NCBI RefSeq assembly: GCF_004340205.1
Contig: NZ_SLWB01000005.1
Coordinates: forward strand, 1 to 64,000
Direction: 5' to 3'
Source: Acetobacteroides hydrogenigenes
GTDB lineage: Bacteria > Bacteroidota > Bacteroidia > Bacteroidales > ZOR0009
Length of the DNA stretch: 64,000 nucleotides
In this document: positions 33,474 through 41,148 of the stretch, piece after piece
How the letters are laid out: each line of letters begins with the position of its first letter
How positions within the stretch are numbered: the stretch's first letter is position 1
The notes under the pieces: generated by a model
Database searches by the model: none
What the model was told of the DNA's origin: nothing
The model's input: the letters and a program-made list of their open reading frames with translations, nothing else
Program-made: the position numbers and the translations under genes

Positions 33474-33757
33474 GATTTGAACCTTCTGTAATCTTACAGA
33501 GAGCCCAAAAGTAGGATTTGAGCCTTCTGTAATCTTACAGAGAGCCCAAAAGTAGGATTTGAGCCTTCTGTAACTTTACAGAGAGCCCAAAAGTAGGATT
33601 TGAGCCTTCTGTAATCTTACAGAGAGCCCAAAAGTAGGATTTGAGCCTTCTGTAATCTTACAGAGAGCCCAAAAGTAGGATTTGAGCCTTCTGTAACTTT
33701 ACAGAGAGCTCAAAAGTAAGATTTGAAGCTTCTGACACCCGTCAGCGAGCCCAAAAT
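33471..33757. repeat. Tandem array, seven 41 bp units, each with a hairpin
   Basis: Units start at 33471, 33512, 33553, 33594, 33635, 33676 and 33717, all exactly 41 bp and beginning TAGGATTTGA (TAAGATTTGA in the last). Each contains the inverted repeat TCTGTAATCTTACAGA or TCTGTAACTTTACAGA; only the loop differs between these. In the seventh unit the stem is replaced by CTGAC-ACCC-GTCAG, still perfectly paired, so both arms changed together. It lies between convergent genes (DUF190 and GH13). Confidence 0.95.
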
Positions 33758-33764
33758 AGAAAAA

Positions 33765-33790
33765 GGCTTACCGAGTTTCCTCAGCAAGCC
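33765..33790 (-). terminator. Terminator of the GH13 gene
   Basis: On the minus strand, an 11 bp stem GGCTTGCTGAG / CTCGGTAAGCC (two G-U pairs) with a GAAA loop is followed by TTTTTC. It lies past the GH13 stop and next to the tandem array. Confidence 0.82.
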
Positions 33791-33828
33791 CTAAAGGATT
33801 GATATATCCGTCAGCTTTTTTCTTTTCG

Positions 33829-35472
33829 TTAGTTCATCTCAACCACAATCGACGAGTATCCGGGTAGCGTAACCGTGTAGGTGCTGCCGCTGAGGGTTAC
33901 CTTTGCCCCACCCTGTTCGGCAACGGGCTGCTTAACACCCGAAAGGTTTAGCGCTTTCACGATTGGGGCAAGGCTTACCGTTTTGGTTGACGATCCAAAG
34001 TTGTGCATCACCATTAGCTTCTCCGAATCCTTTTGGCGGGTATAGTAAACCAGCTCGTTGTCGGGTTGGCTGTTGATGTCGCCGTACGCTAGCGAACCAG
34101 AAGCAAGCGCGGGGTAGGTGTTGCGCAGCTCTAGGAACTTTTTGTACACGGCAAATATCGATGCTGCATCGTCCTTTTGCTGCGCAAGCGGCGTTACCGT
34201 AGAGTTGTTGGAGTAGCTGGGCGTACGCCAGGTTGTGCGGTAGCTGTCGGTCCCGGTGGTCCAAAGGAAGGGTTCGCGAACATTCTCGTCGCCGGTGGCC
34301 TTTATTCCCTTCATCCCGATTTCTTCGCCATAGTAAAGGTAGGGCTGACCGGGCATGGTAAGCAGCACCGCTGCTGCAACCTTTGCTCTACCGGGTATGG
34401 AGCCTAGCGTGCTGAGGGTTCTGTCCTCGTCGTGGTTCGACAGCTTTGTCGCGTTGGTATAGCTCGAGGAGCTGCTGTTGTAGATGTTGAGCACATCCTG
34501 AAAATCTTTGGGATACCACTTGGCGTAGGTGGCATTGTTGAGGAACTCGGTTAGCTTCCAGTATGCCTTAAAGTTGAATAGGGCTGGGATGGAGGTGAAG
34601 TAGGGAGCCACAACAGGGGCATCGTCGAGCACTTCGCCAACCATGTACACATCGGGCTTATAGGCCTTCATTGCGTTGTAGAAGTTCCTCCAGAATGCGT
34701 AGCCTTCGGTTGCATTAGGGTCTTGCCAGGCATGCTTTACGGCATCAAGTCGAAAACCTGCAACGCCCTTATCGAGCCAGAACTTGGCCGCATCGTTTAT
34801 TGCATTTACCACATCGGGATTAGCTAGGTTGAGGTCGGGCATTTGATCCCAAAATGCGTTATAGTAGCTGTAGCCATCGCCATTATTATACCACTCTCTC
34901 GAGTTGTAGGTGGTTACCGTTGGTACCTTTCCCGAGCTAATCCACTCCTGAATGGAGCCGGTAGGGGCAAAAAGATACCAGCTACGGTAGGGGCTTGTAG
35001 CCGAGCTCTTGGCGCTCTGGAACCAGGGGTGCTGGCTAGAGGTGTGGTTGATGACAAAGTCGATAATCACCTTTATGTTTAGCGATTTGGCTTTAGATAG
35101 TAAAGCCTCAAAATCGGCCATTGTTCCAAACTGCGGGTTGGTTAGCTTATAGTCGGTAACATCGTAGCCGTGGTACGATGGCGAAGGGTTCATTGGCGTT
35201 AGCCAGATGCCCGATACGCCTAGTGAGTGGAGGTAGTCGAGCTTATCGGTTATTCCCTTAAAATCGCCAATTCCATCGCCGTTTCCATCGGCAAACGAGC
35301 GTACAAAAATCTCGTAAAACACGTCACCGCGCTTTTGCCCATCCCACGAGCGCTGCATAAAGCCAACCTCTGTTCCAGAGCCAGGAGGTGTAGGCGTTAC
35401 GTTGTCGTCCTTTTTCGAGCAGCTTGCAAGAAAAAGGGCTATAAGCATCAGGGTAAGTATTCTTAGCTTCAT
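33829..35472 (-). CDS. GH13 alpha-amylase family lipoprotein
   Basis: An exported starch-type glycosidase anchored as a lipoprotein (MKLRILTLMLIALFLASC, cysteine 18 of this start). The (beta/alpha)8 domain shows all GH13 blocks; numbered from an ATG three codons upstream, these are DFVINHTS (141-148), GFRLDAVKHA with nucleophile D246, VGEVLDD with acid/base E283, and LSNHDEDR with transition-state stabiliser D351. DGNGDGIGDF near residue 65 is a typical calcium-binding loop. A beta-sheet C domain ends the protein. It probably hydrolyses alpha-1,4-glucans at the cell surface. No SusC/SusD pair is beside it, so it is not part of a visible polysaccharide utilisation locus. Confidence 0.94.
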   Translation of the reverse strand: MKLRILTLMLIALFLASCSKKDDNVTPTPPGSGTEVGFMQRSWDGQKRGDVFYEIFVRSFADGNGDGIGDFKGITDKLDYLHSLGVSGIWLTPMNPSPSYHGYDVTDYKLTNPQFGTMADFEALLSKAKSLNIKVIIDFVINHTSSQHPWFQSAKSSATSPYRSWYLFAPTGSIQEWISSGKVPTVTTYNSREWYNNGDGYSYYNAFWDQMPDLNLANPDVVNAINDAAKFWLDKGVAGFRLDAVKHAWQDPNATEGYAFWRNFYNAMKAYKPDVYMVGEVLDDAPVVAPYFTSIPALFNFKAYWKLTEFLNNATYAKWYPKDFQDVLNIYNSSSSSYTNATKLSNHDEDRTLSTLGSIPGRAKVAAAVLLTMPGQPYLYYGEEIGMKGIKATGDENVREPFLWTTGTDSYRTTWRTPSYSNNSTVTPLAQQKDDAASIFAVYKKFLELRNTYPALASGSLAYGDINSQPDNELVYYTRQKDSEKLMVMHNFGSSTKTVSLAPIVKALNLSGVKQPVAEQGGAKVTLSGSTYTVTLPGYSSIVVEMN

Positions 35473-35623
35473 GCTGTTCATCTTTATGTTCCTACCAAAG
35501 ATGGAACAAAATGTGAAGAGAAAAGCTTAACGCTCTTTAAACCTTTATTGCGGCATGATAGAAAGCCGTTTTCGCTATGCGAACGGCAGGGTTGCCTGTT
35601 TAGATGTTGTATGTGTTAGCACA

Positions 35624-35657
35624 AAAAGGGAGGCCAGCGCAAGGCTACCTCCCTTTT
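35624..35657 (-). terminator. Terminator of the following minus-strand lipoprotein gene
   Basis: Arms AAAAGGGAGG and CCTCCCTTTT (10 bp) enclose a 14-base loop that can extend the stem with GCC/GGC-type pairs. It lies 30 bp past the stop codon at 35688. Confidence 0.82.
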
Positions 35658-35687
35658 ATTTTGTGTACTATGCTGCCGTTATAAGCC

Positions 35688-36719
35688 CTACTGTTGCAGG
35701 CGCTGGTGGTCGGCTATAAGGCCATCTATAATTCTAGAGTACTGAAGCGCCCTTTTGTCACCGCCTTCGGTGTACGAGGTTACAATCCACTTCTTGGCAT
35801 TATCGTAGCTGCCTAGTACCTCGTTGGCCAGCGCTAGGTTGTAGGCAATAGCCGCTCGTTCCTTAGGCTTCGTTGCACCGTTAAAGGCTCTTAGCCAAGC
35901 ATCGGCGGCGGCCTCCCAGTTGTTGGTGAGCGCCAATCGTTCTGCCTTTACCGACTCTGGGTTCTTCCCCTTGAACATTAACCGTTGCTCCCAGTAGCTC
36001 ATCGGGATAAGCTGCCTAGAAAAGTTGGCCCCTAGGTCGCGGCTAACGTATACAATTGCCTCGTTCCTTTTGAGGAGCTTCGATGCTGCTTCGAGGTAGG
36101 TTCGGGCGCTTTGCCTCCATACTTTGCTATGCTTGTAGGAGTTTTCGTAGCTGATGGTGCGGTTGGTGTTGTTGTAGATCCTAAATCCAGCGCGGGCGCT
36201 TGCAGTTCCTCCTGCGCTGAATATGGCCTCGCCCGTATTGTTTACAAGAACCTTGTCTAAGGTCTTACTCGCTTTGCTTAGGTTTTCGAGGGTGTATGCC
36301 GCATCGAAGTATTCGAGCGAAAGAACGGCATCGGCACCCGTTTTTTTGCAGATGTCCCCAATGGTGTTCCAGCTAAGGCATGGGCCAAACTCGGTGCTGG
36401 ATAGGCTTCCGCTTAGCAGCTCGTGGTTGTAAAGGGAAACCTCAAAGCGGTTGCTGCTGCTTAGCTCTTGGTTAATCCCGCTGATGCATTCGCGCGATAG
36501 CTTGGCATCTGTACCCGGAAGCTCACCGGTTAGAACTCCTTCCACCACCGATTTTTGCAGCGGAATTGCTCTATTTACAATGGCAATCCGCTTAATCGAT
36601 CTATCTATGGTTATGTTGGCAGGGCGAGCCGTAAGAACTCGCATGTTTCGGGTGCTGCTACAGCCTAAAAGCAGCATGGCTCCTGCTAGCGCAGCTAAAA
36701 GCCTCAATCTCATTCCCAT
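35688..36719 (-). CDS. Lipoprotein of the DUF6340 type with TPR-like tail
   Basis: A 343-residue predicted lipoprotein: lipobox LLLGC, cysteine at position 20, after a signal starting MGMRLRLL. The start of the mature part (RPANITIDRSIKRIAIVNR) and GADAVLSLEYFD resemble a Bacteroidota family I recall as DUF6340; the assignment is tentative. The last 100 residues (ALTNNWEAAADAWLRAF, AAIAYNLALANEVLGSYDNAKKWI) look like two or three tetratricopeptide repeats, suggesting protein binding. Function is unknown; it stands alone, with its own terminator, between the amylase and TfoX-C genes. Confidence 0.72.
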   Translation of the reverse strand: MGMRLRLLAALAGAMLLLGCSSTRNMRVLTARPANITIDRSIKRIAIVNRAIPLQKSVVEGVLTGELPGTDAKLSRECISGINQELSSSNRFEVSLYNHELLSGSLSSTEFGPCLSWNTIGDICKKTGADAVLSLEYFDAAYTLENLSKASKTLDKVLVNNTGEAIFSAGGTASARAGFRIYNNTNRTISYENSYKHSKVWRQSARTYLEAASKLLKRNEAIVYVSRDLGANFSRQLIPMSYWEQRLMFKGKNPESVKAERLALTNNWEAAADAWLRAFNGATKPKERAAIAYNLALANEVLGSYDNAKKWIVTSYTEGGDKRALQYSRIIDGLIADHQRLQQ

Positions 36720-36811
36720 ATTCCCTTAATTTTGAATGGCAAATATACCCTCAATATGGGAATGTGGGGTGTTTAAGAAGTACTTCATAGCTATTTTATA
36801 CAATGCCCAAG

Positions 36812-37102
36812 CTACTCGTGGGCTAAAGAGCCTTCATCGAGCAGCGCTTTGGCCTGCTGGTAGAATGTTTGAAGTTCGTGCTTCCGTTGTGGCGGGTGCT
36901 GGTTCCACTTAACGTTCTCTATGGCTCCTGCCAACCCGTACAGAAGGCTAAGGCAAGCACCCGGGTCGATGGCCTGTAGGCGAAGAAAGGCCTGCTCTAC
37001 TCCAACCTCCTTAAGTTCGGCAGCAGAGGTAATGCCAACTCTTATGAGCTTTGTCTCGGTGTCTTTACCGATGTTGGGTAGCTTAGAAAGATCGCTTTTC
37101 AT
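36812..37102 (-). CDS. TfoX C-terminal domain protein
   Basis: A 96-residue cytosolic protein matching the C-terminal domain of TfoX/Sxy: LSKLPNIGKDTETKLIRVGITSAAELKEVG is the helix-hairpin-helix-like start, and the rest is helical with the CLSLLYGLAGAIENVKWNQHPP segment typical of the family. The N-terminal TfoX domain is absent. Full-length Sxy co-activates competence genes in gamma-proteobacteria; the stand-alone C domain is widespread and its role is unknown. A ComF-type gene begins 193 bp away on the same strand, but I would not infer competence from that. Confidence 0.85.
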   Translation of the reverse strand: MKSDLSKLPNIGKDTETKLIRVGITSAAELKEVGVEQAFLRLQAIDPGACLSLLYGLAGAIENVKWNQHPPQRKHELQTFYQQAKALLDEGSLAHE

Positions 37103-37153
37103 GGTATGTGATGATTAACGGAAAGCAAAGATAGGCGAGCCTTGGCTTCGTTC

Positions 37154-37298
37154 GGCTCCTGGGTTCTATTAATGTTTGGTTGCCGATTGAAGGCAAAACT
37201 TGGTTTCCGAGTGGAGACGACGTTTTGTTACTGAGCAAATCCAACGTTCGGTAGCCGTGAAAAAACGAAGATCGGTAGCCGAGCGGAGTCGAGGCTAC
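37154..37298. repeat. Degenerate tandem array, 24 bp period
   Basis: Six units start every 24 bp at 37154, 37178, 37202, 37226, 37250 and 37274. Unit starts GGTTGCCGA, GGTTTCCGA, TGTTACTGA, GGTAGCCGT and GGTAGCCGA share a GGTwnCCGA core; the first unit (GGCTCCTGG) is more diverged. It fills most of the gap between the TfoX-C and ComF genes and runs into the last codons of the latter. Confidence 0.65.
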
Positions 37299-37978
37299 AC
37301 CGTTCCAATAGAGGCAATGCTTACCCTGCATGGTGCTGCATTGAGCAGCTCGGCTGCGCACGATTCGATGGTGGCTCCAGTGGTAATCACATCGTCTACC
37401 ACAAGGATATGCTTACCTCTAATTGTATCGGGATGGGCAACCTCAAAAATGGAGCGCACGTTTTGGTAGCGCTCTATCCTATTCTTTTGGGTTTGGGTGG
37501 AGGTGTGCGTATTGCGTCGTACTATTGTTGTTGTCCATTTTGCGCCTATTGCATCGGCAACGCCGTTGGCAATGTAGTCGCTTTGGTTGTAGCCTCGTTT
37601 TTGCTGCTTCTTGGGATGAAGCGGTACGGGCACAACGTAGTCGATATCGGCATAGGTTGGGCTGGTCTTGAGGTGGAGTCCAAGAATATATCCCAGCTTA
37701 TAGCCTATTTCCGTATTTCCTTTATACTTCAGCTTATGGATGAGCTTGCGAACCTTGGCTCCTTTGCGGAAATGGAGAAGCGAGCACCCGGCGGTGGCAT
37801 TAATTTGCCCCCAAAACTTTTGGGCAACCGGGTTGTCTTCGTACTCCCAGTAGCGGGTATAGGGCAGGCTCGCAATGCATTTTGTACAAAGGGTTGTTTC
37901 GCCTTTTAGCAGCGGAGTGCCGCACATCCGACAGGTGTTCGGGTAGAAGAGCGCAATAAAGTTCGAAAACCAGCTCAT
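37295..37978 (-). CDS. comF: ComF family phosphoribosyltransferase-like protein
   Basis: A 227-residue protein with an N-terminal zinc-ribbon (CRMCGTPLLKGETTLCTKC, about residues 17-35) and a C-terminal type I phosphoribosyltransferase domain with the PRPP loop ILVVDDVITTGAT near residue 190. ComF proteins take part in DNA uptake in naturally competent species, but the family is universal and often annotated as amidophosphoribosyltransferase-like; its substrate is unknown. The KKQQKRGYNQSDYIA stretch is typical. The gene's end overlaps the 24 bp tandem array. Confidence 0.88.
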   Translation of the reverse strand: MSWFSNFIALFYPNTCRMCGTPLLKGETTLCTKCIASLPYTRYWEYEDNPVAQKFWGQINATAGCSLLHFRKGAKVRKLIHKLKYKGNTEIGYKLGYILGLHLKTSPTYADIDYVVPVPLHPKKQQKRGYNQSDYIANGVADAIGAKWTTTIVRRNTHTSTQTQKNRIERYQNVRSIFEVAHPDTIRGKHILVVDDVITTGATIESCAAELLNAAPCRVSIASIGTV

Positions 37979-38075
37979 AGGCTATTGGTTAAAGGATGAA
38001 GTTGTCCATAAATTTAAAGCTTATCGTGCAAGTATTTAACAAAAAATTTATATTTACCGTCAAAATTGATTCTAT

Positions 38076-38543
38076 ATGGAAAGATATGCCATCAGGGCCC
38101 TCAAGTTTGCTGTGTACTTTTGCGTGGTAATGAGCTTAATTATGATTTTATTCTACCTTTTTGGAGGTGGGCGAAACATATCGTTAAAGGTATTCATAGA
38201 GCAGATTGGCCTTTACCGTATGTTGATTATTGGATGTGCTTTTGGGGTAACCTACCCTTTTATCGGCTTCGGCAAGCGCAAGATTTACCTAAATAAGTCG
38301 TTTGAGCAGGAGAAAAGCGCCATTGTTGATATCATGGCCCAGTACGGCTACGAGCAAACCTACGAAACCGAAACATCGCTATTCTTTAGGCCAACCAATA
38401 GGCTTAAGAGGTTTATCGATCAGTACGAGGATACCATTGAGGTAGATCATCGCGATAACCCAATCATGGTTAAGGGGCTTCGCAAGCGGGTTGTACGCAT
38501 TGGTCTTGCGATCGAAAGCTACATCCTGAACGATAAGAGGTAG
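38076..38543 (+). CDS. Hypothetical membrane protein, 155 aa
   Basis: I do not recognise a family. Two transmembrane helices (about residues 9-29 and 46-64) are followed by a cytosolic domain of some 85 residues, mixed alpha/beta and charged (KSAIVDIMAQYGYEQTYETET, LFFRPTNRLKRFIDQYED). The topology is like small Bacteroidota membrane proteins with a PH-like tail, but I cannot support that. The upstream A/T-rich region could hold a promoter, and a strong terminator follows, so it is a one-gene transcription unit. Confidence 0.68.
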   Translation: MERYAIRALKFAVYFCVVMSLIMILFYLFGGGRNISLKVFIEQIGLYRMLIIGCAFGVTYPFIGFGKRKIYLNKSFEQEKSAIVDIMAQYGYEQTYETETSLFFRPTNRLKRFIDQYEDTIEVDHRDNPIMVKGLRKRVVRIGLAIESYILNDKR

Positions 38544-38565
38544 GCGCTGTTTACTACGATACTTT

Positions 38566-38594
38566 AGACCTGAGAAAAACTCAGGTCTTTTTTA
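38566..38594 (+). terminator. Terminator after the 155 aa membrane protein gene
   Basis: A 9 bp perfect stem AGACCTGAG / CTCAGGTCT with an AAAAA loop is followed by TTTTTTA. Confidence 0.9.
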
Positions 38595-38627
38595 TTGATC
38601 TTGTCGGAAATATTAACCCATACGTTT

Positions 38628-39107
38628 ATGAATCTAGGAAGCTGCAGTACGGCCCTTTTTGTACGGGATATCCATAAGGCGAAGGATTTCTACATTAACC
38701 TACTTGGCTTACAGGTTGAGTACGATTTTGGAACAAACGTAGCCCTAAAGGGTGGCGTTGCGCTTTGGCAGGTTAAGGAGGATCATCCGATACCCCAAAA
38801 GTTGGGAGTTGAGAATACCCTTAACCGTTCTAGCAACCGCTTCGAGCTCTACTTCGAAACGGAGAACCTGAAGGAGGTTTACCGGACGTTGAGCGAGGCC
38901 GGTGTTGCCTTCCTGCACGAGGTGCACGAAGAGGAGTGGGGGCAGCGCACCATCCGTTTTTTCGATCCCGATAGCCATCTGATAGAGATTGGCGAGGCAA
39001 TGCCCACCTTTTTGCAGCGCCTATACGGGCAAGGGCTTACAGTAGAGGAGGTATCCGAAAAAACGGGAGTTTCGGGTGATGATATCAGGAGGCTGCTAAA
39101 CTTGTAG
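38628..39107 (+). CDS. VOC (glyoxalase/bleomycin resistance) family protein
   Basis: A protein of about 159 residues. The first 125 form one VOC module: SCSTALFVRDIHKAKDFYINLLGL, ELYFETENLKEVYRTLSEAGV and the ending TIRFFDPDSHLIEIGE with the metal-binding glutamate. VOC proteins include glyoxalases, dioxygenases and antibiotic-binding proteins, so the reaction cannot be named. The last 30 residues (LTVEEVSEKTGVSGDDIRRLL) are an extra helix-turn-helix-like tail, which is unusual for the fold. I start at ATG 38628; the longer TTG-started frame would overlap the preceding terminator. Confidence 0.82.
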   Translation: MNLGSCSTALFVRDIHKAKDFYINLLGLQVEYDFGTNVALKGGVALWQVKEDHPIPQKLGVENTLNRSSNRFELYFETENLKEVYRTLSEAGVAFLHEVHEEEWGQRTIRFFDPDSHLIEIGEAMPTFLQRLYGQGLTVEEVSEKTGVSGDDIRRLLNL

Positions 39108-39180
39108 GTTCTCCAATTCAGGTTTAGGTTGTGCTGAGGTGTTTTGTTGTTTTTTTAGTAGGAGGTGCCCAAACTATTTA

Positions 39181-39188
39181 TACATTTG
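39181..39188 (+). promoter_or_regulatory. -7 promoter box of the FMN riboswitch-ribB unit
   Basis: TACATTTG fits TAnnTTTG and lies about ten bases before the riboswitch starts, the right distance for transcription beginning at the aptamer. No good -33 box is visible. Confidence 0.55.
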
Positions 39189-39196
39189 CACCAGAT

Positions 39197-39311
39197 TTCT
39201 TCGGGGCAGGGCGTAAATCCCTACCGGCGGTTACAGTCCGCGACTCCTCTATAGAGGACTGATTTGGTGAAACTCCAAAACCGACAGTTACAGTCTGGAT
39301 GGAAGAAGAAG
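39197..39311 (+). promoter_or_regulatory. FMN riboswitch (RFN element)
   Basis: The conserved RFN core is present in order: TTCGGGGCAGGG, AAATCCCTACCGGCGGT, ACAGTCCGCGA, then a variable hairpin (CCTCTATAGAGG), GATTTGGTGAAACTCC, AAAACCGACAGT and ACAGTCTGGATGG, closing with GAAGAAG that pairs back with the 5' CTTC. It binds FMN and, with the terminator that follows, should switch ribB off when FMN is plentiful. Confidence 0.97.
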
Positions 39312-39351
39312 CTGCTGCTACGTGAGTAAGACGTACGTACTTTACATATAT

Positions 39352-39386
39352 GCCCCGAATGAGATTGCCTCGTTCGGGGCTTTTTT
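39352..39386 (+). terminator. Riboswitch-controlled terminator before ribB
   Basis: An 8 bp stem GCCCCGAA / TTCGGGGC with a 13-base loop and six T, between the aptamer and ribB. The CCCCGAA arm is complementary to TTCGGGG at the start of the aptamer (39200-39206), which may be how ligand binding is transmitted. Confidence 0.9.
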
Positions 39387-39408
39387 ATGATCTACAAAAG
39401 AGAATGAT

Positions 39409-40053
39409 ATGAATGGACTAGCCGATTTTGGCGCAGACTACAAGGAAAGGGTCGAGAAGGCCATCGCCCTGCTGCAGCAGGGTAAGGGGATACTACTGGT
39501 TGACGATGACGACCGCGAGAACGAGGGCGACATCATCTACGCTGCGCAGAACATGAGCGTGGCCGATATGGCGCTGATGATCCGCGAGTGCAGCGGCATT
39601 GTGTGCCTCTGCATCACGCCCGAGCGGGCCAAGGCGCTGGAGCTGCGCCCCATGGTTACCGACAACAGCAGCAAGAACCAAACCGCGTTTACCATCACCA
39701 TAGAGGCTAAGAAGGGGGTAACCACGGGCGTTTCGGCGGCCGACCGCATTACCACCATCCGTACCGCCATTGCCGACGATGCTAAGCCATCCGACCTAGC
39801 GCACCCAGGGCACGTGTTCCCGCTGGTGGCAAAGCCCGGTGGCGTGTTCGAGCGCCGCGGCCACACCGAGGGGTCGATCGACCTCGCCAAGCTGGCCGGT
39901 TTGGGCGATACCGCCGTGCTCTGCGAGCTCACCAACGAGGACGGTACCATGGCGCGCTTGCCCGAGATCGCCGCATTCTCCGAGAAGCATGGGATGACGG
40001 TGGTTTCCATTGAGGATATCTGCCAGTACCGAAAGGATATTGAAGGAAAGTAG
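39409..40053 (+). CDS. ribB: 3,4-dihydroxy-2-butanone-4-phosphate synthase
   Basis: Makes the four-carbon precursor of riboflavin from ribulose 5-phosphate. Acidic loop [12 protein letters not shown] (about residues 32-43) is the active-site and metal-binding region, and [16 protein letters not shown] (about 148-163) is the second conserved block with the catalytic histidine. At 214 residues it is the stand-alone RibB type, not a RibBA fusion, so GTP cyclohydrolase II must be encoded elsewhere. It is the only gene under the FMN riboswitch and is closed by its own terminator overlapping the stop codon region. Confidence 0.96.
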   Translation: MNGLADFGADYKERVEKAIALLQQGKGILLVDDDDRENEGDIIYAAQNMSVADMALMIRECSGIVCLCITPERAKALELRPMVTDNSSKNQTAFTITIEAKKGVTTGVSAADRITTIRTAIADDAKPSDLAHPGHVFPLVAKPGGVFERRGHTEGSIDLAKLAGLGDTAVLCELTNEDGTMARLPEIAAFSEKHGMTVVSIEDICQYRKDIEGK

Positions 40054-40076
40054 GGGGCAGCAGCGCTGCCCCTTTT
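40054..40076 (+). terminator. Terminator after ribB
   Basis: Stem GGGGCAGC / GCTGCCCC with an AGC loop is followed by TTTTA. It starts one base after the ribB stop codon. Confidence 0.9.
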
Positions 40077-40135
40077 ATATGCCTCCCCATTGACGAGCAT
40101 TATTGTTCGTCGCCAAAATGAGGGGTTATCTTCTT

Positions 40136-40320
40136 GGGACGAGTCATTTTTTTACGGGACGGATTCTCTTCCAACTGGGACAAGTCATTTTTTTGTGGGA
40201 CGAGTCTGTTTCCAACTGGGACAGCTCTGTTTCCAACTGGGACGGGTCAGTTTTTTACGGGACAGATCCTCCTCCAAGTGGGACGGATCCAATTTTTGAG
40301 GGACAGCTCCTCTTCTTGGT
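40136..40320. repeat. Tandem array, alternating 20 and 21 bp units (41 bp dimer)
   Basis: GGGAC starts units at 40136, 40156, 40177, 40197, 40218, 40239, 40259, 40280 and 40300. Spacing is 20, 21, 20, 21, 21, 20, 21, 20. The 20 bp units mostly have a T run (GAGTCATTTTTTTAC), the 21 bp ones CTCTTCCAACT-like ends. It lies between ribB and the sirtuin gene, which converge. Reading frames through it are artefacts. Confidence 0.88.
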
Positions 40321-40365
40321 AGGAGAGCTGCTTCGTTGGCTGGTGCTGCATCTAACGTTTTCATC

Positions 40366-41073
40366 CTACAGGTACCGCTCCACCAGCATCTCCTTCATCC
40401 TAGCCACGCCGGTGGAGGCCTTCTCGTGGATGTACTCCACCCGGTTGCTCATGGCCGAAACGGTGACGTCGTCGTTGGGGTCGATTAGGAAGATAGGGGC
40501 CTCGCGAGGGGCGTAGCGGTAGAGGCTGGCCGCCGGGTACACGTTGAGCGAGGTGCCCACCACGGCAAAGATGTCGGCCTCCGAGGCGATGTCGATGGCG
40601 ATGTCCATGGCCGGAACCGCCTCGCCAAACCACACGATGTTGGGGCGCAGCTGCGATCCGAGCTCGCACCGATCGCCCAGGTTTACATCGCCATCAACCG
40701 TATAGATTAGGTTGGGGTTGGCTGTGCTGCGCACCTCGGTGAGCTTGCCGTGCAGGTGGATAACCTGGGTGCTGCCCGCCCGCTCGTGCAGGTTATCCAC
40801 GTTTTGGGTGATGATTACCGTATCAAAGTGCTCTTCGAGTTCGGCCAGCCCGATGTGCCCCTGGTTTGGCAGTGCCCCCTTTAGCTGCCTACGGCGCTCG
40901 TTGTAGAAGCGGAGCACCAGGTCGGGGTCGCGGCGCCATCCCTCGGGGCTGGCCACATCCTCCACGTTGTACTCCTCCCAAAGCCCGTTCATATCCCTAA
41001 ATGTTCGTAGTCCGCTCTCTGCGCTGATGCCGGCCCCGGTGAGCACCACCAGCTTTTTCCGTTTTGTTGCCAT
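40366..41073 (-). CDS. cobB: NAD-dependent protein deacylase, sirtuin (CobB/SIRT5-like)
   Basis: A 235-residue class III-type sirtuin that removes acyl groups from lysines using NAD. TGAGISAESGLRTFRD (residues 12-27) and TQNVDNLHERAG bind NAD, catalytic H108 is in HLHGKL, and VGTSLNVYPAA follows. Y57 and R60 in RFYNERRR are the pair that, in SIRT5 and CobB, select succinyl and malonyl lysine, so desuccinylase activity is expected. The zinc-binding segment (about residues 113-142) has only one cysteine (C136) instead of four, so a structural zinc is unlikely. The ATG at 41073 is chosen; the upstream frame adds unlikely residues. It is divergent from dnaG. Confidence 0.93.
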   Translation of the reverse strand: MATKRKKLVVLTGAGISAESGLRTFRDMNGLWEEYNVEDVASPEGWRRDPDLVLRFYNERRRQLKGALPNQGHIGLAELEEHFDTVIITQNVDNLHERAGSTQVIHLHGKLTEVRSTANPNLIYTVDGDVNLGDRCELGSQLRPNIVWFGEAVPAMDIAIDIASEADIFAVVGTSLNVYPAASLYRYAPREAPIFLIDPNDDVTVSAMSNRVEYIHEKASTGVARMKEMLVERYL

Positions 41074-41148
41074 ACTTTTACTATTTTTATGGGGGATTAC
41101 AGGTATCTTTGCCAGTCCCAATCCACCTTATAAAGATAGCTCAGGGCA

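Noticed and set aside
33471-33757. CRISPR array
   Set aside because: Direct repeats touch each other with no unique spacers, and no cas gene is in the window. The same applies to the other arrays.
36812-37978. A natural competence locus (TfoX-C plus ComF)
   Set aside because: Both families are widespread in non-competent bacteria and no other uptake gene is present, so the adjacency is not evidence enough.
39537-40100. 187-codon minus-strand frame opposite ribB
   Set aside because: Covers the ribB coding region and its terminator; composition follows the codon bias of ribB.
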